A DNA stretch of 64,000 bases from Eucommia ulmoides (taxonomy: Eukaryota > Streptophyta > Magnoliopsida > Garryales > Eucommiaceae): NCBI GenBank assembly GCA_016647705.1, contig CM028330.1, positions 51,448,897-51,512,896 on the forward strand, written 5' to 3'. Under the pieces are notes generated by a model. That model saw only the letters and a program-made list of their open reading frames with translations. It did not search any database and was not told the DNA's origin. The translations under genes were made by a program, and so were the position numbers. This document shows, piece after piece, positions 43,601-55,359 of this stretch (positions are counted from its first letter, which is position 1; every line of letters starts with the position of its first letter).

Positions 43601-46600
43601 ATAACTATTATTGTATACAATGTTTTTTACAATCTAATTATATATTCAGATTCGTCTAAAAAAGATCTTCAAAACAATATCCAACTCACTATTTTTTTTT
43701 TCATTAGTTTCAGTTTTCACATTTATATTACATGTAACTTGATATTTTCTAAATTTTTAGTTCCTACGAATTATAAGATGTTACATGCAACATCCCTTGA
43801 AATGTAACATTAATGTTACAAGAATTTTAAATTTAACATAGTGTAGTTACTAACCTTTTAATTTTTATTTTGGTTTGGTTTTTGTTAATGTGACATGTAA
43901 CATCCTCTGAATTAGAGATGTTACATTTCCCATGTGGAATGTAACATGAATATGAAAACTGAAAACTAATGAAAAAAATAGTGAATTTGATATCATTTTG
44001 AAGATCTTGTTGAGATAAATCTGAATATATAATTATATTATAAAAAAAATGTGTACAACAATAGTTATTTTCATTTTAATAAATGATTATCAATTATCTA
44101 AATTAGCTCCACAAAATAGGGATGCATTATGTACGTACAATAATTAGGGTATTTTCGTCACAAAAATGACAAAAAGACCGCTCGATTCATGAAAAAAGGA
44201 ACAGGTGTAATTGGTAATTTTCAACCATTTTTGGGATCTTCCGGTAAGTGCCACTTTTCAGTAAGGATTGAGTGTTTTCATATTCAACAAAATCATTTTA
44301 TTGAAACGAAAATAACTATTATTGTATACAATTTTTTTACAATCTAGTTATATATTCAGATTCGTCTAAACAAGAAATTCAAAACGTTATCCAAGTCACC
44401 ATTTTTTTTTCATTAGTTTTAGTTTTCACATTTGTATTGCCTGTTACATGATATTTTCTAAATTTTTAGTTCCTACGAATTGTAAGATGTTACATGTAAC
44501 ATCCTCTGAAATGTAACATTAATGTTACATGAATATTAAATGTAACATTGTGTAGTTACTAATCTTTTTATTTTTGTTTTGGTTTGATTTTGGTTAATGT
44601 TACATGTAACATCCTCTGAATTGTAGATATTACATTTCCCATGTGGAATGTAACATGAACATGAAAACTAAAAACTAATGAAAAAAATAATGAATTTGGT
44701 ATCGTTTTGAAGATCATGTTTAGATGAATCTGAATATATAATTACATTGTAAAAAAAATGTGTACAACAATAGTTGTTTTCATTTTAGTAAATGATTATC
44801 TATTACCTAAATTAGCTCCGCAACATACGGATGTATTATGTAGGTACAATAATTAGGGGTATTTTGGTCACAAAAATGGCAAAAAGACCGCTCAGTTCAT
44901 GAAAAAAGAACTGGTGTAATTTGTAATTTTCAACCATTTTTGGGATCTCCCGGTAAGTGCCCCTTTTTAGTAGGGATTGAGAGTTTCCATATTCAACAAA
45001 ATCATTTTATTAAAACAAAAATAACTATTATTGTATACAATTTTTTTACAATTTAATTATATATTCAGATTCGTTTAAAAAATATATTCAAAACGATATC
45101 TAACTCACTATTTTTTTTTCCATTAGTTTCAGTTTTCACATTTATATTACATGTAACATGATATTTCCTAAATTTTTAGTTCCTTCGAATTATAAGATGT
45201 TACATGTAACATCCTCTTAAATGTAACATTAATGTTACATGAATCTTAAATATAACATAGTGTAGTTACAAACCTTTTTATTTTTGTTTTGGTTTGGTTT
45301 GGTTTTGGTTATTTATGATACATTTAACATCCTCTGAATTATAGATGTTACATTTCCAATGTGCAATGTAACATGAATATGAAAACTGAAAACTAATAAA
45401 AAAATAGTGAATTTGATATCGTTTTGAATATCTTGTTTGGATTAATCTAAATATATAATTATATTATAAAAAAAATGTGTACAACAGTAGTTATTTTCAT
45501 TTTAATAAATGTTTATCTATTACCTAAACTAGGTCTGTAAAATAGGGATGTATTTTGTATGTACAATAATTAGGGGTATTTTCGTCACAAAAATGGCAAA
45601 AGGACCGCTCGGTTCATGAAAAAAGGAACAGGTATCATTTGAAATTTTCAACCATTTTTGGGATCTCCTGATAAGTGCCCCTTTTTAGTAGGGATTGAGA
45701 GTTTCCATATTCAACAAAATCATTTTATTAAAACGAAAATAACTATTATTGTATACAATTTTTTTACAATCTAATTATATATTCAGATTCGTCTAAAAAA
45801 GATCTTCAAAACGATATCCAACTCACTATTTTTTTTTTTCATTAGTTTCAGTTTTCACATTTATATTACATGTAACATGATATTTTCTAAATTTTTAGTT
45901 CCTACGAATTATAAGATGTTACATGTAACATCCCTTGAAATGTAACATGGTGTAGTTACTAAACTTTTTATTTTTGTTTTGATTTGGTTTTGGTTAATGT
46001 TACATGTAACATCCTCTGAATTATAGATGTTACATTTCCCAAGTGGAATGTAACATGAATATGAAAACTGAAAACTAACGAAAACAATAGTGAATTTGAT
46101 ATCGTTTTGAAAATCTTGTTTAGATGAATCTGAATATATAATTACATTGTAAAAAAATGTGTCCAACAATAGTTATTTTCATTTTAGTAAATGATTATCT
46201 ATTACCTAAATTAGCTCCGCAAAATAGGGATGTATTATGTAGATACAATAATTAGGGGTATTTTCGTCACAAAAATGGCAAAAGGACCGCTCGGTTCATG
46301 AAAAAAGGAGCAGGTGTAATTTGTAATTTTCAACCATTTTTGGGATCTCCCGGTAAGTGCCCCTTTTTAGTAGGGATTGAGAGTTTTCATATTCGGCAAA
46401 ATCATTTTATTAAACTGAAAATAACTATTATTGCATACAATTTTTTTACAATCTAATTATATATTCAGATTCGTCTAAACAAGATCTTCAAAACGATATC
46501 CAACTCACTATTTTTTTTTCATTAGTTTCAGTTTTCACATTTATATTATATATAACATGATATTTTCTAAATTTTTAGTTCCTACGAATTGTAAGATGTT

Positions 46601-49600
46601 ACATGTAATATCCTCTGAAATGTTACATTAATGTTACAAGAATATTAAATGTAACATGATATAGTTCCTAACCATTTTATTTTTGTTTTGGTTTGGTTTT
46701 GGTTAATGTGACATGTAACATTCTCGGAATTAGAGATGTTACATTTCCCACGTGGAATGTAACATGAATATGAAAACTGAAAACTAATGAAAAAAATAGT
46801 GAATTTGATATCATTTTGAAGATCTTGTTGAGATGAATCTGAATATATAATTATATTATAAAAAAAATGTGTACAACAATAGTTATTTTCATTTTAATAA
46901 ATGATTTTCTATTACCTAAATTAGCTCCACAAAATAGGGATGTATTATGTACGTACAATAATTAGGGGTATTTTCGTCACAAAAATGGCAGAAGGACCGC
47001 TCGGTTCATGAAAAAAGGAACATGTGTAATTGGTAATTTTCAACCATTTTTGGGATCTCCCGGTAAGTACCCATTTTTAGTAAGGATTGAGTATTTCCAT
47101 ATTCAACAAAATCATTTTTTTAAAACGAAAATAACTATTATCGTATACTATTTTTTTTTACAATCTAATTGTATATTCAGATTCGTCTAAACAAGATCTT
47201 CAAAACGATACCCACCTCTCTATTTTTTTTCATTAGTTTCAGTTTTCACATTTATATTACATGTAACTTGATATTTTCTAAATTTTTAGTTCCTACGAAT
47301 TATAAGATGTTACATGCAACATCCCCTGAAATGTAACATTAATGTTACATGAATTTTAAATTTAACATGGTGTAGTTACTAACCTTTTTATTTTTGTTTT
47401 GGTTTGGTTTTGGTTAATGTTACATGTAACATCCTCTTAATTATAGATGTTACATTTCCCATGTGGAATGTAATATGAATATGAAAACTGAAAACTAATG
47501 AAAAAAATAGTGAATTTGATACCGTTTTGAAGATCTTGTTTACATAAATCTGAATATATAATTATATTGTAAAAAAAAATGTGTACAACAATAGTTATTT
47601 TCATTTTAATAAATGATTATCTATTACCTAAATTTGCTCTGCAAAATAGGGATGTATTATTTAGGTACAATAATTAGGGGTATTTTCGTCACAAAAATAG
47701 CAAAAGAACCGCTCAGTTCAAGAAAAAAAGAACAGGTGCAATTGGTAATTTTCAACCATTTTTGGGATCACCCGGTAAGTGCCCCTTTTTAGTAGGGATT
47801 GAGAGTTTCCATAATCAACAAAATCATTTTATTAAAACGAAAATAACTATTATTGTATACAATTTTTTTACAATCTAGTTATATATTCAAATTCGTCTAA
47901 ACAAGATATTCAAAACGCTATACAACTCACTATTTTTTTTTCCTTAGTTTTAGTTTTCATATTTATATTGCATGTTACATGACATTTTCTAAATTTTTAG
48001 TTCCTACGAATTATAAGATGTTACATGTAACATCCTCTGAAATGTAACATTAATGTTACATGAATATTAAATGTAACATGGTGTAGTTACTAATATTTTT
48101 ATTTTTGCTTTGGTTTGGTTTTGGTTAATGTTATATGTAACATCCTCTGAATTATAGATGTTACATTTCCCATGTAGATTGTAACATGAATATGAAAACT
48201 GAAAACTAATGAAAAAAATAGTCAATTTGATATTGTTTTGAAGATTTTGTTTAGATGAATCTGAATATATAATTACATTGAAAAAAAAAATGTGTACCAC
48301 AATAGTTATTTTCATTTTAGTAAATGATTATCTATTACCTAAATTTGCTCCGCAAAATAGGGATGTATTATTTAGGAACAATAATTAGGGCTATTTTCGT
48401 CACAAAAATAGCAAAAGGACCGCTTAGTTCATGAAAAAAGAACAGGTGTAATTAGTAATTTTCAACCATTTTTGGGATCTTCCAGTAAGTGCCCCTTTTA
48501 GTTGGGATTGAGAGTTTCCATATTCAACAAAATCATTTTATTAAAACGAAAATAACTATTATTGTATAAAAAAAATTTACAATCTAATTATATATTCAGA
48601 TTCGTTCAAAAAAGATCTTCAAAACGATATCCAACTCACTATTTGTTTTTCCATTAGTTTCAGTTTTCACATTTATATTACATGTAACATGATATTTTCT
48701 AAATTTTTAGTTCCTACGAATTATAAGATGTTACATGTAACATCTTCTGAAATGTAACATTAATGTTATATGAATATTAAATGTAACATGGTGTAGTTAC
48801 AAACCTTTTTATTTTTGTTTTGGTTAATGTTACATGTAACTTCCTCTAAATTATAGATGTTACATTTCCAATGTGCAACGTAACATGAATATGAAAACTG
48901 AAAACTAATAAAAGAAATAGTGAATTTTATATCATTTTGAATATCTTGTTTGGATGAATCTGAATATATAATTATATTATAAAAAAATGTGTACAACAAT
49001 AGTTATTTTCATTTTAATAAATTTTATCTATTACCTAAATTAGGTTCGTAAAATAGGGATGTATTATGTACGTACAATAATTAGGGGTATTTTCGTCACA
49101 AAAATGGGAAAAGGACCGCTCGATTCATGAAAAAAGGAACAGGTGTAATTTGTAATTTTCAACCATTTTTGGGATCTTCCGGTAAATGCCCCTTTTTAGT
49201 AGGGATTGAGAGTTTCCATATTCAATAAAATCATTTTATTAAAACGAAAATAACTATTATTGTATACAATTTTTTTACAATCTAATTATATATTCAGATT
49301 CGTCTAAAAACGATCTTCAAAACGATATCCAACTCACTATATTTTTTTTCATTAGTTTCAGTTTTCACATTTATATTAAATATAACATGATATTTTCTAA
49401 ATTTTTAGTTCCTACGAATTATAAGATGTTTTCATGTAACATCCTCTGAAATGTTACATTAATGTTACAAGAATATTAAATGTAACATGGTGTAGTTACT
49501 AACCTTTTTATTTTTGTTTTGGTTTGGTTTTGGTTAATGTGAAATGTAACATCCTCTGAATTAGAAATGTTACATTTCTCACGTGGAATGTAACACGAAT

Positions 49601-52029
49601 ATGAAAATTGAAAACTAATGAAAACAATAGTGAATTTGATATCATTATGCAGATCTTGTTGAGATGAATCTGAATATATAATTATATTACAAAAAAAAAT
49701 GTGTACAACAATAGGTATTTTTATTTTAATAAATGATTTTCTATTACCTAAATTAGCTCCACAAAATAGGGATGTATTATGTACGTACAATAATGAGGGG
49801 TATTTTCGTCGTAAAACTGGCAGAAGGACCGCTCGATTCATGAAAAAAGGAACATGTGTAATTGGTAATTTTCAACCATTTTTGGAATCTCCTGGTAATT
49901 GCCCCTTTTTAGTAAGGATTGAGTGTTTCCATATTCAACAAAATTATTTTTTTAAAACGAAAATTACTATTATTGTATACTATTTTTTTACAATCTAGTT
50001 ATATATTCAGATTCGTCTAAACAAAATATTCAAAACGATATCCAACTCACTATTTTTTTTTTTCATTAGTTTTAGTTTTCACATTTATATTGCATGTAAC
50101 ATGATATTTTCTAAATTTTTAGTTCCTACGAATTGTAAGATGTTACATGTAACATCCCCTGAAATGTAACACTAATGTTACATGAATATTAAATGTAACA
50201 TGGTGTAGTTACTAATCTTTTTATTTTTGTTTTGGTTTGGTTTTGGTTAATGTTACATGTAACATCCTCTGAATTGTAGATATTACATTTCTCATGTGGA
50301 ATGTAACATGAATATGAAAACTGAAAACTAATGAAAAAAATAGAGAATTTGATATCGTTTTAAAGATCTTGTTTCGATGAATCTGAATATATAATTATAT
50401 CGTAAAAAAAATGTGTACAAAAATAGTTATTTTAATTTTAATAAATGATTATCTATTACCTAAATTAGCTCCGCAAAATAGGGATGTATTATGTAGGTAC
50501 AATAATGAGGGGTATTTTGGTCACAAAAATGGCAAAAGGGCCGCTCAGTTCATGAAAAAAGAACAGGTGTAATTGGTAATTTTCAACCATTTTTGGGATC
50601 TCCCGGTAAGTGCCCCTTTTTAGTAGGGACTGAGAGTTTCCATATTCAACAAAATCATTTTATTGAAACGAAAATAACTATTATTGTATACAATTTTTTT
50701 ACAATCTAATTATATATTCAGATTCGTCTAAAAAAGATCTTTAAAACGATTTCCAACTCACTATTTTTTTTTCATTAGTTTTAGTTTTCACATTTATATT
50801 ACATGTAACATGATATTTTCTAAATTTTTAGTTCCTACGAATTATAAGATGTTACATGTAATATCCTCTTAAATGTAACATTAATGTTACATGAATATTA
50901 AATGTAACATGGTATAGTTACAAACCTTTTTATTTTTGTTTTGGTTTGGTTTGGTTTTGGTTAATGTTACATGTAACATCCTCTGAATTGTAGATGTTAC
51001 ATTTCCCATGTGGAATGTAACATGAATATAAAAACTGAAAACTAATGAAAAAAAATAGTGAATTTGATATCGTTTTGAAGACCTTGTTTGGATAAATCTG
51101 AATATATAATTATATTATAAAAAAATGTGTACAACAATAGTTATTTTCATTTTTATAAATGTTTATCTATTACCTAAATTAGGTCCGTAAAATAGGGATG
51201 TTTTATGTAGGTACAATAATTAGATTATTTTCGTTACAAAAATGGCAAAAGGACCGCTCGGTTCATAAAAAAAGGAACAGGTGTAATTTGCAATTTTCAA
51301 CCATTTTTGCGATCTCCCGGTAAGTGCCCCTTTTTAGTAGGGAATGAGAGTTTCCATATTCAATAAAATCATTTTATTAAAACGAAAATAACTATTATTG
51401 TATACAATTTTTTTACAATCTAATTATATATTCAGATTCGTCTAAACATGATCTTCAAAACGATATCCAACTCACTATTTTTTTTTCATTAGTTTTAGTT
51501 TTCACATTTATATTACATGTAACTTGATATTTTTTAAATTTTTAGTTCCTACGAATTATAAGATGTTGCATGTAAAATCCCCTGAAATGTAACATTATTG
51601 TTACATAAATATTAAATGTAACATGACGTAGTTACTAACCTTTTTATTTTTGTTTTGCTTTGGTTTTGGTTAATGTTACATGTAACATCCTCTGAATTAT
51701 AGATGTTACATTTCCCATGTGGAATGTAACATGAATATGAAAACTGAAAACTAATGAAAAAAATAGTGAGTTTGATATCGTTTTGAAGTTCTTGTTTAGA
51801 TGAATCTGAATATATAATTATATTGTTAAAAACATGTGTACAACAATAGTTATTTTCATTTTAATAAATGATTATCTATTACCTAAATTAGCTCCGCAAA
51901 ATAGGGATGTATTATGTAAATACAATAATTAGGGATATTTTCGTCACAAAAATGGCAAAAGGACAGCTCTATTCATGAAAAAAGGAATAGGTGTAATTGG
52001 TAGTTTTCAACCTTTTTTGGGATCTTCCG

Positions 52030-52040
52030 GTAAGTGCCCC
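52030..52040 (-). repeat. Right edge of the satellite array; transposon-like terminus
   Basis: The last monomer ends at ...TCCGGTAAGTGCCCC, after which the text (TAATTTTTAATACTACC) no longer follows the monomer. Read on the minus strand the edge begins GGGGCACTTACCGGAAGATC. This aligns with the start of the nested element at 54098 (GGAAAAATTACC...ATCCCAAAAA...TTTACCACTTACTCC), so the array appears to stop at an old element end. Confidence 0.75.
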
Positions 52041-53051
52041 TAATTTTTAATACTACCTAATTCACCCCCACCCCCACCCCCCCTCTTAGGTAGCTCAATA
52101 GGCCAACATAATCCTTGTACTATTCACTTTTTTAACAAGATTGAATTGTAATTTGGAGTCTGTGGCTATAGGAGCGGCTCAATAGATGGGGACATGAACC
52201 ATTGGCAAAGGCATGATTACCATTTATTAAACGTTTCAAGTGTTGGCGTTTTCTTTTTTAATATCCACCCGTGACTGGGGACTTTCTGTGTTGTTAGGAA
52301 TAAAGGGTTAATTACACTTTGTACCCTTGTAATTAGACTGAATTGTAATTTACATTTAAACAAACACAACATACGTTTGAGATATTTGGGACCCTTGGAT
52401 TAGATATCTAATGGTCAATATTAAATGATTCCAAGAGACATTGTTTACCGTCGAATTGATTTTGATCCAACGATGAAGAGAAAACACCATTTTAAACTAT
52501 TCTTATAATTATATTGAATTATGTACCTAATAACTTATATTTTATAAAATATGACATTTTTACATTTTGGATTTTTTAGCTCTTAGATTGATTTTGATCC
52601 AACTATTCAAATGAAATAATAATTTAATAATACTGAAATACTATTAAATTTAATATAATTTAATAATATATGCATTTTTTATAGTACTGAAATATTAAAT
52701 TTACAGAAATAAAACTAAAGAAATAATATAAAGAGAAAATATAATTTTCAGAAATTATGGAGATTAAATTTATGAAAATTATAGAAATAACTAGTTTTAA
52801 ACCTTCATATTATGAGGGTCTAAAAAAAATATTAATATATATTTTGTATTTGAATATTATCCATAATTCACAACTGAACTTTTAATTTTATATTAATACA
52901 TTTTATGAATGTATAAAAACTAAATTTTAATATCGAGAAATAAAAATAAAATTATAACCTAGAAAATAATTAATGTCAACCTCTAAAACTATTATGTTGT
53001 GTTTGGTACGCTGGAATTTAATGGAATAGAATGATCATTACTATTCTTATA
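52041..53051. other. AT-rich non-coding flank between array and retrotransposon
   Basis: No ORF of note. It contains GGGTTAATTACACTTTG at about 52308, a word often seen at plant transposon ends, and two loosely similar words ending GAATTGTAATTT (near 52142 and 52350). From about 52480 to 52990 the sequence is extremely AT-rich. A GTGTTTGGTACGCTGG word near 53000 looks like the edge of another dispersed repeat into which the retrotransposon inserted. I cannot name any of these. Confidence 0.6.
52065..52083 (-). other. C-run; possible G-quadruplex on the minus strand
   Basis: C5-A-C5-A-C7. On the minus strand this is four or more G-tracts separated by single bases, which fits a G-quadruplex pattern. 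It lies 25 bp outside the array edge and is conspicuous in otherwise AT-rich sequence. Confidence 0.7.
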
Positions 53052-53454
53052 TGTTGGATTATAGAGCGCGTCGAGTCGACCCGTTGAGCGTCAACATGGG
53101 CCTCATGATTCATAGAGAGTCACCATGTGAATGGGTACACCTCTTAGTCTTAAGGATCACGTCTTTTCGATAGACACCCATTGGAATAAACATACCCTTT
53201 CGGTATGTACCCATTGGAACGGACACATCCTTTGATATTTTCTCTATAAATATGCATTGATACATTAAGGTCTCTATCCCATCAGATTATAGATAATTTG
53301 AGTGGCCTTGGTTAGTTAATGTGTGAATATTATCAAAAAATATTTTAGTAGTATTTTTCTTGCCGACGAGAGAAGAAACGGGGAATGGTTGTAAACGAGT
53401 CTGCCGAATCCGAAAGGTACGCTTCCGTTTTTTATATTTCCACATAAGTTTACA
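53052..53454 (+). repeat. 5' LTR (403 bp)
   Basis: Starts TGTTGGATTATAG and ends CATAAGTTTACA, followed by the PBS. It contains a TATA-like CTATAAATA at about 53243. It pairs with 61340-61742, which has identical length and the same ends. Confidence 0.95.
53243..53251 (+). promoter_or_regulatory. TATA-like box in the 5' LTR
   Basis: CTATAAATA lies about 190 bp into the LTR and recurs at the matching place in the 3' LTR and in the duplicated LTR end at 53620. Position and sequence fit the U3/R promoter of a copia LTR. Activity is unknown. Confidence 0.55.
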
Positions 53455-53468
53455 TTGGTATCAGAGCC
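53455..53468 (+). other. Primer-binding site (tRNA-iMet type)
   Basis: TTGGTATCAGAGCC follows the 5' LTR directly. TGGTATCAGAGC is the usual plant copia site complementary to the 3' end of initiator methionine tRNA. Confidence 0.93.
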
Positions 53469-53619
53469 TTATAGACTCATTTCGCCAAATCATGTTGTCC
53501 ATGGAAGAAAAATCGATTTTTCTCGTTCATGGCTGAAATATTTTATTTTTTTTAGATATGCATTGATACATATCTAAAATATTTTATTTTCTCTATAAAT
53601 AGAGAAAATATTTTATTTT

Positions 53620-53930
53620 CTCTATAAATATGCATTGACACATTAAGGTCTCTATCCCATCAGATTATAGATAATTTGAGTGGCCTTGGTTAGTTAATGT
53701 GTGAATATTATCGAAAAATATTTTAGTAGTATTTTTCTTGCCGACGAGAGAAAAAACGAGGAATGGTTGTAAACGAGTCTGCCGAATCCGAAAGGTACGC
53801 TTCCGTTTTTTATATTTCCGCATAAGTTTACATTGGTATCAGAGCCTTATAGACTCATTTCGCCAAATCATGTTGTCCATGGAAGAAAAATCGGTTTTTC
53901 TCGTTCATGGCTGAAATTTTTTTTTTTTTT
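53620..53930 (+). repeat. Tandem partial copy of LTR 3' part + PBS + leader
   Basis: Positions 53242 to about 53550 (from the TATA-like word through the LTR end, PBS and start of the leader) recur 378 bp downstream. A second LTR end falls at 53832 and the leader word CATGTTGTCCATGGAAG is repeated. A short AT-rich linker (53551-53619) with further CTCTATAAAT words separates the copies. The second copy has drifted slightly, so the duplication is old. Confidence 0.92.
53833..53846 (+). other. Duplicated primer-binding site
   Basis: A second TTGGTATCAGAGCC, identical to the first, inside the duplicated segment. Confidence 0.92.
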
Positions 53931-54097
53931 AGAATAGTTCGATATTTTTTGAAAATTTTTATACAGAAAAATTCTACGTTTCATTACGAGTTAAACAATA
54001 TAAATTTCATAAAATTTGGACATACGGTTGATTTTATATGATTTTTCGAAAGATTGAAAATGTAAAACTCGTTCACTGTTATCAGTCATTTTTTTTA

Positions 54098-54180
54098 GGA
54101 AAAATTACCTATTAATCCCAAAAAAAGAAATTATTTACCACTTACTCCCATCGATTTTTCTTTGCACCGATTAGTCCCGT
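54098..54180 (+). repeat. Left terminal inverted repeat of the nested element
   Basis: Carries the landmarks ATTACC, AATCCCAAAAA, TTTACCACTTACTCCCATCG, a T-run, then TGCACCGATTAGTC. It aligns with the reverse complement of about 55360-55440 and with the minus strand of the satellite spacer. Confidence 0.75.
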
Positions 54181-54240
54181 CAACACGTTTTTCTTGCACC
54201 AGTTAGTCCCATCAACACCTTTCCTTGCACCAATTAGTCC
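54162..54240 (+). repeat. 31-bp tandem repeat, 2.5 copies
   Basis: TTGCACC..TTAGTCCC..TCAACAC units begin at 54162, 54194 and 54225, an internal amplification of the inner end of the left terminal repeat. Confidence 0.85.
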
Positions 54241-54345
54241 TATTTTAAAAAATTGTGAGGATTGAGTTTACCGAAATGCTCTCCCATGAGTTTTACATTG
54301 AGAAAGAAGATCGTCAAATTGGTGTACCATCGCTGTCAGCCACCT

Positions 54346-54452
54346 GCCGCCGCCAGTCGCCGGCCGCCGGTCTCCGCCGCCAATCACCTCCGGTCGCCGT
54401 CGTCGTCGCCGGTCACCGCCGCCACCGCCGCCGGTCGCCGGTCGCCGCCGCC
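54346..54452. repeat. CCG/CGCC-rich low-complexity tract
   Basis: An island of CCGCCG and GTCGCCGG words, far more GC-rich than anything else in the window. The overlapping open frames (Arg/Ala/Pro/Val-rich) are low-complexity by-products and are not called genes. Confidence 0.85.
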
Positions 54453-54654
54453 ATAAATTACAGCTTTACCCTAAACTTTATCACTTTTTGTCACTTTTAT
54501 ATGTTTCAAAAAAAAAAAAATTCTTAATTTTAGGATAAAATTGTTACTAAACGTAATGTAAAATAAGAGAACAATTGATGTTATATTCAACATTTACAGG
54601 TGTTCAATATAATATCATATGTATTTTACTCTCCATACAAAAATAAGATAATAA

Positions 54655-55335
54655 TGAATGTTACATTCAACATCCACATGAGGGGTATTTTGGTTAGAAA
54701 AAAATAACATTAAAAAAAAAAAAAAAACAGTTGATGTTACATTCAACATCCACATGTGTTGAATGTTACATTCAACATCCACATGAGGGACATTTTGGTC
54801 AGAAAAAAATAACATTAAAAAAAAAAAAAACACAGTTGATGTTACATTCAACATCCACAGGTGTTGAATGTTACATTCAACATCCACATTAGGGGCATTT
54901 TAGTCAGAAAAAAATAACATTAAAAAAAAAAAAAAACACAGTTGATGTTATATTCAACATCCACAGGTGTTGAATGTTACATTCAACATCCACATGAGGG
55001 GCATTCAATATCCACATGAGGGGCATTTTTGTCAGAAAAAAATAACATTAAAAAAAAACAGTTGATGTTACATTCAACACTCACAGGTGTTAAATGTTAC
55101 ATTCAACATCCACATGAGGGGTATTTTGGTTAAAAAAAATAGTATTAAAAAAAAAAAAAAAAAACAAACAATTGATGTTACATTCAACATCCACATGAAG
55201 GGTATTTTGGTCAGAAAAAATTAGCATAAAAAAAAATAATAAAAAAATAAAATAAAACCAAAAAAATAAACCCAAAAAAAATATATATATATATTAATAA
55301 TTTTGATGTTACATTCAACATCCATGTGAAGGGTA
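54655..55335. repeat. ~104-bp minisatellite of GATGTTACATTCAACATCC dyads
   Basis: The near-palindrome GATGTTACATTCAACATCC (and GAATGTTACATTCAACATCC) recurs about eleven times, mostly as pairs within a unit of about 100 bp that also contains CACATGAGGGGCATTTTGG, TCAGAAAAAAATAACATT and an A-run. The dyad differs by two bases from the satellite's GATGTTACATGTAACATCC, and GGGGTATTTTGGTCA is shared with satellite spacers. Confidence 0.9.
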
Positions 55336-55359
55336 TTTTGGTCATAAAAAGACAAAAAG

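Larger units (their letters stand above)
1..52040. repeat. 52-kb satellite array of ~704-bp monomers (array continues left of window)
   Basis: A conserved anchor (GGGATCTCCC or a one- or two-base variant) recurs about every 700-715 bp, always on the plus strand, giving about 74 anchors up to 52019. Between anchors the order is constant: left inverted arm, hinge with TGTTACAT/ATGTAACA motifs, right inverted arm, spacer with AGGGGTATTTTCGTCAC and TTCATGAAAAAA. The sequence is extremely AT-rich. ORFs of 60-121 codons occur but recur only because the monomer recurs, and sister monomers carry stops in the same frames, so no gene is called. The array begins before base 1 and ends at 52040. Monomers range from about 480 to 730 bp, with one 969-bp composite. 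Whether the array is centromeric, subtelomeric or interstitial cannot be told from the sequence. Confidence 0.97.
34201..52040 (+). repeat. Diverged monomer block with an older ~8.99-kb (13-unit) period
   Basis: Anchors fall at 34741, 35238, 35954, 36669, 37353, 38063, 38775, 39485, 40204, 40685, 41394, 42104, 42814, 43522, 44233, 44942, 45660, 46342, 47052, 47764, 48474, 49171, 49884, 50595, 51309 and 52019. Variant words pair at a distance of about 8989: 36669 with 45660 (ACAACAGTAG and a short 682-684 bp unit), 37353 with 46342 (TTAAACTGAAA), 38063 with 47052 (TATTATCGTAT), and 38775 with 47764. The TATTATCGTAT variant also occurs in the 42104 unit, so shorter sub-periods (about 4.0 and 4.95 kb) are nested. 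Divergence between paired units is clearly higher than in the 15.5-kb HOR. Confidence 0.82.

Noticed and set aside
3052-49998. Many 60-121 codon ORFs on both strands sharing strings such as FHIQQN-FIKTKITIIVYNFF and IIYSDSSK-DLQNDI, which could look like a gene family.
   Set aside because: They are readings of the satellite monomer. Frames open and close with single-base changes between neighbouring monomers, composition is Phe/Ile/Asn/Lys as expected from AT-rich DNA, and the same peptide arises from both strands because of the inverted arms.
1-52040. CRISPR-like array because of regular repeats with dyads.
   Set aside because: The repeat is a 704-bp eukaryotic satellite with no short repeat/unique spacer alternation and no cas genes.
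52020-52045. A Helitron end (CTAA followed by T at the array edge).
   Set aside because: CTAA plus T is present, but the only hairpin just upstream is a four-base GGGA/TCCC stem and no matching 5' TC end was found. The terminal-repeat match to the nested element explains the edge better.
54255-54527. A 90-codon Arg/Ala/Pro-rich ORF, and a 64-codon ORF in another frame over the same bases.
   Set aside because: Both come from the CCG-rich low-complexity tract inside the nested element; there are no motifs and no conserved context.
54615-55275. Minus-strand ORFs with repeated HVDVECNI strings.
   Set aside because: They are translations of the 104-bp dyad minisatellite; the poly-Phe parts are A-runs on the plus strand.
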